Assembly (NCBI GenBank): GCA_964443825.1
Contig: CAYUEV010000041.1
Location: forward strand, 1 to 13,183
DNA: 13,183 bases
Direction of reading: 5' to 3'
DNA from: UBA1081 sp964443825
GTDB lineage: Bacteria > Bacillota > Clostridia > Oscillospirales > Acutalibacteraceae
This document shows positions 6,491 through 12,698 of this stretch, in pieces. Position numbers and translations under genes: made by a program. Under the pieces are notes generated by a model. The model was given only the letters and a program-made list of their open reading frames with translations, did no database searches and was not told where the DNA came from. Every line of letters begins with the position of its first letter. Positions within the stretch are counted from its first letter, which is position 1.

Positions 6491-6760
6491 ATGTATAAAA
6501 CGATAATTCTCATATATTTTGCCGTAATAACGTTCGTATCGTTCTTTTTAACGATGTATGACAAGTTAGCGGCGGCGGCGGGAAAAAGAAGAATCCCCGA
6601 AAGCGTTCTTTTAGTATTCGGGGCTTTAGGCGGCGCTTTAGGGATGTTCGTCACGATGAGACTTATCCGCCACAAGATCAAAAAGAAAAAATTTATGATA
6701 ACGCTGCCGATTTTAGCCGTTTTTCATATCGCCTTTATAGTAGCTCTGTTTTTTATTTAA
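6491..6760 (+). CDS. DUF1294 small membrane protein
   Basis: This 89-residue protein matches the DUF1294 pattern: a first membrane segment (about 4-22), a short loop DKLAAAAGKRRIPE (24-37), a glycine-rich membrane segment (LLVFGALGGALGMF), the basic RHKIKKKKF stretch (64-72) and a last hydrophobic segment to the C-terminus. DUF1294 proteins are widespread small inner-membrane proteins of unknown function. The gene ends 2 bases before the ATG of rlmH, so the two are probably cotranscribed and perhaps translationally coupled. No good Shine-Dalgarno sequence is visible before the ATG at 6491. Confidence 0.85.
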   Translation: MYKTIILIYFAVITFVSFFLTMYDKLAAAAGKRRIPESVLLVFGALGGALGMFVTMRLIRHKIKKKKFMITLPILAVFHIAFIVALFFI

Positions 6761-6762
6761 TC

Positions 6763-7236
6763 ATGTTACATATAAATTTAATATGCGTCGGGAAAATGAA
6801 AGAGCCTTGCTTCGTTTCGTCGTGTTCCATGTATATAGAGCGCGTAAAGCCGTTTTGCTCCCTTAAAATTTACGAAATAACGCCGGCCGCCTTATCTAAA
6901 AACCCATCCGGGAAAGAGATCGAGGCTTCCCTTAAAAAAGAGGGGGAGGCGGTTATAAAAAGAATGGAAGGCTATACGGTCGCCATGTGCGTTGAGGGAA
7001 AGGAAATGAGTTCCCTTGATTTCGCCCGATTTATAGAAAAAATTTCGCTTGAAAAAAGCGAAATATCGTTTATTATAGGTGGCTCAAACGGGCTGTCGGA
7101 TGAGGTTAAAGAAAAAGCCGATTTTAAAATGTCGGCGTCAAAAATGACGTTCCCTCACAGGCTCTTTAGAGTTATGCTTTTAGAGCAGATTTACCGCGCT
7201 TTTACTATAAACAAAGGCGTTGAATACCACAAATAA
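6763..7236 (+). CDS. rlmH: 23S rRNA (pseudouridine-1915-N3)-methyltransferase RlmH
   Basis: This 157-residue protein is full length for the SPOUT-class RlmH family, which methylates N3 of pseudouridine 1915 in helix 69 of 23S rRNA using S-adenosylmethionine, acting on assembled 70S ribosomes. The N-terminus (INLICVGKMKEP) and the C-terminal knot are diagnostic: FIIGGSNGLSDEV (103-115), then MSASKMTFPHRLFRVMLLEQ (123-142), then IYRAFTINKG and the C-terminal YHK. The usual PYHK ending is EYHK here, a minor change. It starts 2 bases after the DUF1294 stop. In Bacillus and Staphylococcus rlmH lies near the wal operon; here walJ is the convergent neighbour. A hairpin inside this gene may terminate transcripts from walJ. 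Confidence 0.95.
   Translation: MLHINLICVGKMKEPCFVSSCSMYIERVKPFCSLKIYEITPAALSKNPSGKEIEASLKKEGEAVIKRMEGYTVAMCVEGKEMSSLDFARFIEKISLEKSEISFIIGGSNGLSDEVKEKADFKMSASKMTFPHRLFRVMLLEQIYRAFTINKGVEYHK
7037..7064 (-). terminator. Candidate minus-strand terminator inside rlmH
   Basis: Read on the minus strand, a 9-bp perfect stem ATTTCGCTT/AAGCGAAAT (7064-7056 and 7050-7042) with a 5-base loop is followed by TTTTT (7041-7037). On the plus strand no T-run follows, so it works only for minus-strand transcripts. It lies about 195 bases beyond the walJ stop codon, and no terminator is visible in the 22 bases between walJ and rlmH. Confidence 0.45.
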
Positions 7237-7258
7237 GCGCGATTTTTAAGTTTTTATT

Positions 7259-8041
7259 TTAAAGGATTTCGGTTAAAGTACCGCATTGCGGCGCGACCGC
7301 TACTTTACAGTCCGTATCCGCGTTTACGCCGTTTTCCATGAGTTTTCGGCGGGCGGCGTTTAAAGCCAGTTCTTCCGTGTTGTTATTTCTGCTTATATGA
7401 CATAAAATAATCCTTGTGGCGCCCGATTTCGCTAACTTTAAAGCGGCTTCCGAAGAGTCTTTGTTCGATAAATGGCCGGTCTCGGAGGCGATTCGCATTT
7501 TAGTGACAAAAGGGTAAGAGCCGTTTAAAAGCATATGCTCGTCGTAATTTGACTCAAGAAAAACAAGGTCGCTGCCTTTCGCGATTTCTATAATATCGTC
7601 CGAAACGCGACCCGTGTCCGTTATAACCGAAATTTTCCTTTCGTCGGGGAGGGTGATCTTATATCCTCTCGCGTCGGCGCAGTCGTGCGAAACCTTAAAG
7701 CTTTCGACAAAAAAACTCCCTATATGGCATTTCCCGTCCATCGCCGTAAAATCTATGTTTTTGTATTCGTTCATCTTTTTAAGAGCCAAAACGGTTTTTG
7801 ACGACGCTATAACGGGAACGTTTCTTTTAGACAAAAAAACTCTAAGACCCTTTACGTGGTCTATATGCTCGTGAGTTATAAGAATCGCTTTTATTTTGTT
7901 TATATCGATTTTGGCGTTATTAAGAGCTTCCGCTATTTTTTTCGCACTGACTCCCGCGTCTATTAGTATCCCTTCGCCGGAATACCCAACATATGAGCAG
8001 TTGCCTGAACTGCCTGAAAAGAATGTGCAAAATTTAGACAT
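7259..8041 (-). CDS. walJ: WalJ/YycJ-type metallo-beta-lactamase-fold hydrolase
   Basis: This 260-residue protein has the length and motifs of the YycJ/WalJ family. It opens with FFSGSSGNCSYV and carries the metal motif THEHIDH (H57, H59, D61, H62), then H119 (VSHDC), D142 (ITDTG), GHLS (H190) and a final histidine H215 (ILCHIS). These fit a two-metal active site with exonuclease- or phosphodiesterase-like chemistry. In other Firmicutes the gene accompanies the WalRK cell-wall regulators and has been linked to DNA repair and cell-division coordination. Here walRK are not in the window. It converges on rlmH with a 22-base gap. Start is ATG at 8041; only a weak GGAA lies upstream. A perfect promoter sits 29 bases ahead. 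Confidence 0.9.
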   Translation of the reverse strand: MSKFCTFFSGSSGNCSYVGYSGEGILIDAGVSAKKIAEALNNAKIDINKIKAILITHEHIDHVKGLRVFLSKRNVPVIASSKTVLALKKMNEYKNIDFTAMDGKCHIGSFFVESFKVSHDCADARGYKITLPDERKISVITDTGRVSDDIIEIAKGSDLVFLESNYDEHMLLNGSYPFVTKMRIASETGHLSNKDSSEAALKLAKSGATRIILCHISRNNNTEELALNAARRKLMENGVNADTDCKVAVAPQCGTLTEIL

Positions 8042-8069
8042 ATCGTATTTCCGTTAAAAAATTTTAAAA

Positions 8070-8098
8070 ATTATAGCATATAAAAATAATATTGTCAA
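8070..8098 (-). promoter_or_regulatory. Sigma-A promoter for walJ
   Basis: On the minus strand TTGACA (8098-8093) and TATAAT (8075-8070) are separated by 17 bases, a full consensus match. The predicted start of transcription is near 8063, about 20 bases before the walJ ATG. The promoter fills nearly all of the 65-base gap shared with the divergent flavin-binding gene. Confidence 0.9.
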
Positions 8099-8106
8099 AC
8101 GCTTAA

Positions 8107-8577
8107 ATGAGAAGAAAAGACAGAGAAGTAACTTCATCGGAAGAAACGGAAAAAATCATAAAAAAGTGCGATACGATAAAAATCGCCCTAAACGGGGACG
8201 GGTTTCCGTATATTGTTCCCCTTAATTTCGGTTATACTTTTAAAGACGGGTTTACGTTTTATTTTCACTCCGCTCAAGAAGGAAGAAAAACAGACCTCAT
8301 TAAAAAAGATAACAGAGCCGCGTTTTTGTTAGACTGCTCTCACAAGCTTATAAAAGGCAAAACTCCCTGCGGGTTTACTATGAATTATGAAAGCGTGATG
8401 GGAGAAGGGAAGATAGAAATCGTTCCCGAAAATCAAAAGTCCGCCGCTCTTAATATAATCGTCAATCATTATGTAGAAGGGGAATTCGCGTTCCCGCCCG
8501 AAATTTTAAATAAAACCGCCGTTTTTAAACTAAATGTCACAAAAATATCGTGTAAAAGAAATATGACAAATTCTTAA
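8107..8577 (+). CDS. Pyridoxamine 5'-phosphate oxidase-like flavin-binding protein
   Basis: This 156-residue protein matches the NimA-type branch of the PNPOx-like split-barrel family. It opens with MRRKDREVTSSEE, then has PYIVPLNFGY (residues 35-44), FYFHSAQEGRKTDLIKKDNR (52-71) and a middle region with the typical SVMGEGKIE strand. Relatives bind FMN or other flavins as dimers, and some reduce nitroimidazoles. The true substrate here is unknown, and it should not be read as vitamin B6 synthesis. The canonical family start coincides with the ATG at 8107. No Shine-Dalgarno sequence or convincing plus-strand promoter was found in the 65-base gap from divergent walJ, which is odd for this otherwise SD-rich genome. 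Confidence 0.85.
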   Translation: MRRKDREVTSSEETEKIIKKCDTIKIALNGDGFPYIVPLNFGYTFKDGFTFYFHSAQEGRKTDLIKKDNRAAFLLDCSHKLIKGKTPCGFTMNYESVMGEGKIEIVPENQKSAALNIIVNHYVEGEFAFPPEILNKTAVFKLNVTKISCKRNMTNS

Positions 8578-8593
8578 AACGCAAAAATCATGT

Positions 8594-8622
8594 TTGACAA
8601 CCAAAAAAATGTATGATACAAT
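8594..8622 (+). promoter_or_regulatory. Sigma-A promoter for the polysaccharide O-acylation operon
   Basis: TTGACA (8594-8599) and TACAAT (8617-8622) are separated by 17 bases, matching 11 of 12 consensus positions. Transcription would start near 8629, giving a leader of about 92 bases before the ATG at 8721. Four genes follow in the same direction with short gaps. Confidence 0.88.
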
Positions 8623-8635
8623 ATTCAATTGTTCC

Positions 8636-8647
8636 ATTACGCGTAAT
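8636..8647. promoter_or_regulatory. 12-base perfect palindrome in the operon leader, possible operator
   Basis: ATTACGCGTAAT is a perfect palindrome starting about 7 bases downstream of the predicted transcription start. Its position would suit a repressor site, but no regulator is encoded nearby and chance cannot be excluded. Confidence 0.3.
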
Positions 8648-8720
8648 ATTTAAATTCAGGATGACGCTTCGTTCCTATTGCGAAATTTTAGGACTCGGCG
8701 TTATTTAAAGAAGGCTTCAT

Positions 8721-9605
8721 ATGAACAGCCGAAGTGATTCTCCGAAAACGGACGACGGGGAACTTTCGCTTGGAAATTTTACAATAAAAACCGAGACCGT
8801 TATAAAGTTTGTTTCATACGCCTTGCCGCTGGTTGTGGCGGTTTTGGCGATTCTTGTGATGTTCGTTCCGGGCTTTGGAGAGGTAAAAGCGCGTGAAAAC
8901 GGCGGCGTTCGCGAACCCGCGACGGAAGAGGCTGCCGTTGACGACAGTTCGCTTTCGGCGGGCGGTTTCGGTCTTGTGCCGGAAAGCCCTAAGGCCGATA
9001 AAAGCTACTTTGACGACGCGGCGTTTGTGGGCGACTCCATAAGCCTTATGTTAAATTATTATCAGGCGTCGACGGGCGCTTTAGGCAAGGCGCAGATGTT
9101 CACTTCGGGAAGCCTCGGCGCCATAAATTCGCAGTTTGAAATTGACGAGAAGTCCGTTCACCCCAAGTTTAACGGCGTTAAAATGAAAGTCGAGGACTGC
9201 GTTATGAAGTCGGGCGCTAAAAAGGTCTATATAATGTTCGGCATTAACGACATAGCTTACGGGCTTGATAAAGCTCTTGAAAGTTACGAGCAGCTTATAT
9301 TTAAAATTGTCGAAAAATCCCCGAATATAATCGTTTTTGTCGAGTCTATGACGCCTATTGCCTCTACGAGTTCCAATTTAAGCGACGTTTTTAACAATCA
9401 AAACATCCAAAAATACAATAAAATGCTGCTCGATATGTGCGTTAAAAACAAGTGGTATTTTGTCGACGTAGGCTCCGTTATGTACGATGAGAGCGGCTGG
9501 CTTAAAAAAGAATACTGCAGCGATTTAGACAACATGGGTATGCACTTTACAAACGAGGGCTGCGAACAGTGGGTAAATTATCTTCTTACGCACACCGTAA
9601 ATTAG
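8721..9605 (+). CDS. Membrane-anchored SGNH/GDSL-like protein of an O-acylation locus
   Basis: This 294-residue protein has a short cytoplasmic N-terminus, one membrane segment (about 28-50), an acidic linker (55-98) and an extracellular SGNH-type domain. Block I is VGDSIS with the nucleophile S106; the block II glycine is in SGSLGA (129-134); block III is GIND with N176; the block V histidine is H275 in NMGMHFTNEG. The aspartate normally three residues before that histidine is M272 here, so the catalytic set looks incomplete (S and H kept). SGNH proteins in such loci transfer or remove acetyl groups on extracellular glycans. It is the first gene of the operon with the DUF4358 lipoprotein, MBOAT and DHHW-type genes. 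Start is ATG at 8721, with AAGAAGG about six bases upstream. Confidence 0.82.
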   Translation: MNSRSDSPKTDDGELSLGNFTIKTETVIKFVSYALPLVVAVLAILVMFVPGFGEVKARENGGVREPATEEAAVDDSSLSAGGFGLVPESPKADKSYFDDAAFVGDSISLMLNYYQASTGALGKAQMFTSGSLGAINSQFEIDEKSVHPKFNGVKMKVEDCVMKSGAKKVYIMFGINDIAYGLDKALESYEQLIFKIVEKSPNIIVFVESMTPIASTSSNLSDVFNNQNIQKYNKMLLDMCVKNKWYFVDVGSVMYDESGWLKKEYCSDLDNMGMHFTNEGCEQWVNYLLTHTVN

Positions 9606-9626
9606 ACGCTTATTAAAGGTGATTTT

Positions 9627-10097
9627 ATGAAAAAGACGTTTATTTTAATCCTCGCGTTTCTCGCGCTTTTTTCGTTTTCGTCCTGCGGCGGCGGGGAGAG
9701 TTCCGGCGACGTCGATTTAGCCGAACTTAAAAATCAAATGGTTGCCGACCTTTCCATCGAAAACGCCAACGATATTCCAACCGAATCTCTTATGAACCTG
9801 TATGGGATTACCGCGGACGAAGTCGCGGCTCAGGCTTCTTTTACCACGATGAGCGGCTCTTTTCCCGACGAGGTCGTTATGATTAAAGCTAAAGACGAGA
9901 ACGCCGGGAACTCTGTCGCCGAAAAGCTTGAAACAAGGGTCGAGGAAGTCAAAGTTCAATCTGAAAATTACGACGCGGAAAATTACGCCCTCGCGCAAAA
10001 ATGCCGGGTTCTTCAGTCGGGAGTATACGTCGCCATGTTTCTCTCGCCCAATTACGATAAAATGGCGGAAATCTGGAACGGCGCCGTTAACGGGTAG
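9627..10097 (+). CDS. DUF4358-type lipoprotein
   Basis: This 156-residue protein has a lipoprotein signal peptide: MKK, a hydrophobic stretch, then FSSC with the lipid-attachment cysteine at residue 20, followed by a GGGESS linker. The rest resembles DUF4358: a helix-strand layout with 'MYGI..DEV' style text (LYGITADEV, 59-67), FPDEVVMIKAKD (83-94), an internal charged helix, and a terminal VAMFLSPNYDKM segment. In Clostridia such lipoproteins commonly accompany MBOAT acyltransferase genes, which is the context here. Its role is unknown; it may organise the extracellular acylation machinery. Start is ATG at 9627 with AAAGGTGA just upstream, 21 bases after the SGNH gene. Confidence 0.78.
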   Translation: MKKTFILILAFLALFSFSSCGGGESSGDVDLAELKNQMVADLSIENANDIPTESLMNLYGITADEVAAQASFTTMSGSFPDEVVMIKAKDENAGNSVAEKLETRVEEVKVQSENYDAENYALAQKCRVLQSGVYVAMFLSPNYDKMAEIWNGAVNG

Positions 10098-10146
10098 CTT
10101 TTGTGTTTTAGCGCGCGGACTTTTGCCGATAACCCAATAACCCAAA

Positions 10147-11538
10147 ATGGTCTTTAGCAGTCTCTTTTTTATTTTTGTTTTTCTCGCCGTAACGCTCGCG
10201 GTTTATTATATTTTACCTAAAAAGCTGCACAACCTGTGGCTTTTTATTGTCAGCATGTTTTTTTACGCTTTCGGAGAGCCCAAGTACGTGGCGTTAATGG
10301 CTGTTTCCATTGTCGTAAATTTCTTTTTTGGAATAATAATAGAAAAATCGAGCGGTCGGAAGTCAAAAAAGACCGCTCTTATTTTAAACGTAATATTTAA
10401 TTTAAGTCTTTTGGGGTTCTTTAAATACGCGTCCCTCGCGGTGGATTCCCTAAAAGTTATTCCCGCCTTATCGGGGCTTAAAACTCCCGATATACCGCTG
10501 CCGATCGGAATATCCTTTTACACTTTTCAAACAATGTCCTATACGATAGACGTTTACAGGGGGAAATGCCCGGCTCAGAGGAATCTAATAAATTTCGGGG
10601 CGTATGTTTCCCTTTTCCCGCAGCTTATAGCGGGGCCAATCGTCCGCTATGTCGACGTTGAAAAGCAGTTAAAATCGAGAACCGTAAACCTTGATCTATT
10701 TGAAAAAGGCGCAAAGCTTTTTATTTTAGGTCTTTCTAAAAAAGTCCTTTTGGCTAATCAGTTAGGCGTTCTCTGGGACGCTTTAAGGGAGGATCCCGAA
10801 AGCGGGATATTGGGCTCGTGGGTCGGTATTTGCGCGTTCTCCCTGGAAATTTATTTTGATTTTTCGGGCTACTCCGATATGGCGAGAGGCTTAGGGCTTT
10901 TCTTTGGTTTTGAGTTCGTTAAAAATTTTGATTACCCTTACATTTCAAGAAGCGAAACGGAATTTTGGCGGAGATGGCATATAAGTCTCGGAAGCTGGTT
11001 TAGAGAGTACGTTTACATACCCTTGGGCGGCAACAGAAAGGGTACGGCCCGTATGTGCCTAAATTTAGCCGTAACGTGGATTTTAACGGGACTATGGCAC
11101 GGGGCGAGCTGGAATTTCGTATTGTGGGGCGCTTATTACGCCTTGATCCTCACTATAGAAAAGCTTCTGCTTTTAAAGCCTCTTTCAAGGGCGCCCGCCG
11201 TAGTGGGCAGGCTTTACGGCGGATTCTTAACGACTTTGGGCTGGGTGATTTTCAGCTTTGAGGATATTTCCGAAATGAGAAATTATTTCGTAAGACTTTT
11301 TTCGTTAAAACGCGGAATACTGGGCTCCGACGCAAAATTCTACGTAGCGTCGTTCCTGCCGCTGTTTTTGTTCTCGGTTTTAGCCTCCACGCCCGTTATA
11401 AGGAAAATTTACGACAAAATAGATAAAACGAGAATAGCTCCCATAGCCGAGTTTTTAGCGGCTCTTTCAGCGCTCGTTTTATCGACAGCCTCTTTGGTAA
11501 GCTCCGACTACAACCCGTTTTTGTATTTTAGGTTTTAA
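10147..11538 (+). CDS. MBOAT family O-acyltransferase (AlgI/DltB-like)
   Basis: This 463-residue multi-membrane protein has the usual AlgI length. It opens with MVFSSLFFIFVFLAV as in the family, has LPIGISFYTFQTMSY (118-132), the QLIAGPIVRY segment (159-168), FDFSGYSDMARG (237-248), EFWRRWHISLGSW (272-284, H278) and the conserved LTGLWHGASWNF (313-324), where H318 is the expected catalytic histidine in the membrane tunnel. It ends in NPFLYFRF. AlgI-like proteins move an acetyl group from a cytoplasmic donor through the membrane to an extracellular acceptor protein. Here the SGNH-like and DHHW-type neighbours are the likely partners, so the operon probably O-acetylates a cell-surface polysaccharide. 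Start is ATG at 10147, 49 bases after the lipoprotein gene, without an obvious Shine-Dalgarno sequence. Confidence 0.95.
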   Translation: MVFSSLFFIFVFLAVTLAVYYILPKKLHNLWLFIVSMFFYAFGEPKYVALMAVSIVVNFFFGIIIEKSSGRKSKKTALILNVIFNLSLLGFFKYASLAVDSLKVIPALSGLKTPDIPLPIGISFYTFQTMSYTIDVYRGKCPAQRNLINFGAYVSLFPQLIAGPIVRYVDVEKQLKSRTVNLDLFEKGAKLFILGLSKKVLLANQLGVLWDALREDPESGILGSWVGICAFSLEIYFDFSGYSDMARGLGLFFGFEFVKNFDYPYISRSETEFWRRWHISLGSWFREYVYIPLGGNRKGTARMCLNLAVTWILTGLWHGASWNFVLWGAYYALILTIEKLLLLKPLSRAPAVVGRLYGGFLTTLGWVIFSFEDISEMRNYFVRLFSLKRGILGSDAKFYVASFLPLFLFSVLASTPVIRKIYDKIDKTRIAPIAEFLAALSALVLSTASLVSSDYNPFLYFRF

Positions 11539-11544
11539 AGCGCC

Positions 11545-12669
11545 ATGAAAAAAACAATTCACGCCGTGTCGTATGTTTTTTTAATATTCGTTTTATCGCT
11601 CTCGGTAGCTCTTTTCGCACTGCCTAAAGAAAGTTACTCCGAAAACGAAAAGCACGAGCTTGCGGCGTTCCCTCCGCTTTCCGCCGAAACGCTTTTTAAC
11701 GGCGAGTTTTTCGGAGGTCTCGACGACTATGTGTCCGACCATTTCCCATTAAGAACTCTGTTTGTGGGGATTAACGCGTATTTTAATCTTCTTACGGGGC
11801 GAAACGGTTTAAGCGGCGTTTATAAATGCGGCGACGGCTACCTTATAGCCGCTCCCGCCGAGTTTAACCGCGAAAAATGCGCCTCAAACGTAAAGATTCT
11901 CGACGATTTGGCGGGTAAGGAGAATATCGACTCTCTCTTTTTAGTTATCCCTTCCCCCGGATTTATTATGGAAGATAAGCTCCCCAAAAACCATAAAGAG
12001 TACCACGACGACGAGATTTTTGACATTTTAAATAAAACCGCGAAAAACGCGGAAATTCTCGATTTAAGAAAGACCTTTAAAGACGGCGAGGACGCGCTTT
12101 ACTACAGAACCGACCACCATATGACCGCGGTCGGCTCGTATCTTGCGTATGTAAATTACTGTTATTTAAGGGGGCTTACTCCGATCGGCGGGTTTAAGGA
12201 CATTGAAACCGTCGAGGGTTTTTACGGCACAAACTACTCTAAAAGCGGACTTTGGTACGAACGCCCCGACGATTTGGAAATATACCATTCCCCGCGCGAT
12301 ACGAATTTTAAGGTGACTATTAGAGAAGACGCTAATGAAAAAACATATGATTCGCTTTATTTTTACGACCACCGCGACGATTTAGACAAATACCCGATTT
12401 TTTTAGACGGTAATCACGCTTATACGTCCATCGAAAACGAAGATTTAAAAAACGGCGAACGCGTCCTCATAATTAAAGACTCCTACGCGCACTGCTTTTC
12501 CACATATCTGTGCGAAAATTTTGAAACGACGATTCTTATCGACCCAAGATATTACAGAGGTTCCATAGACGAAATAATAAAATCAAACGAAATAGACGAG
12601 ATAATTTTCCTCTTTGGCTCTGAAAATCTCGCCTCAAGCTCCGATATAGCCTTCGTCGCGCGGGGATAA
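11545..12669 (+). CDS. AlgJ/AlgX-like SGNH protein of the DHHW family
   Basis: This 374-residue protein has a single N-terminal membrane segment or uncleaved signal (about 7-26) and an extracellular domain. The N-terminal half carries the 'SENEKHELAAFP' and 'DYVSDHFPLRTLF' features of DHHW/AlgJ proteins. The active-site motif reads YRTDHHMTAVGSYLAY (187-202; D190, H191, H192), with methionine where the family name expects tryptophan. The nucleophile is S313 in IIKDSYAH. Relatives transfer acetyl groups from the MBOAT protein to a polysaccharide such as alginate; the target glycan is unknown here. It starts 6 bases after the MBOAT stop, so the pair is surely cotranscribed. It ends 29 bases before the convergent dockerin gene. 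Confidence 0.88.
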   Translation: MKKTIHAVSYVFLIFVLSLSVALFALPKESYSENEKHELAAFPPLSAETLFNGEFFGGLDDYVSDHFPLRTLFVGINAYFNLLTGRNGLSGVYKCGDGYLIAAPAEFNREKCASNVKILDDLAGKENIDSLFLVIPSPGFIMEDKLPKNHKEYHDDEIFDILNKTAKNAEILDLRKTFKDGEDALYYRTDHHMTAVGSYLAYVNYCYLRGLTPIGGFKDIETVEGFYGTNYSKSGLWYERPDDLEIYHSPRDTNFKVTIREDANEKTYDSLYFYDHRDDLDKYPIFLDGNHAYTSIENEDLKNGERVLIIKDSYAHCFSTYLCENFETTILIDPRYYRGSIDEIIKSNEIDEIIFLFGSENLASSSDIAFVARG

Positions 12670-12698
12670 CTACTCCCGCCTTTAAATTATCGTTACGT

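Noticed and set aside
7275..7315. Inverted repeat TAAAGTA/TACTTTA near the end of walJ, as a plus-strand terminator for rlmH
   Set aside because: The long inner part does not pair continuously and no T-run follows.
9717..10145. 142-residue minus-strand reading frame opposite the DUF4358 lipoprotein gene
   Set aside because: It is the shadow of a plus-strand gene that has a lipoprotein signal, a ribosome site and family similarity; the minus-strand product shows no recognisable domain.
12660..12679. GCGGG/CCCGC hairpin overlapping the stop codon of the DHHW-family gene, possible bidirectional terminator
   Set aside because: Only 5 bp of stem and no T-run on either strand; it may still help at this convergent junction, but support is too thin.
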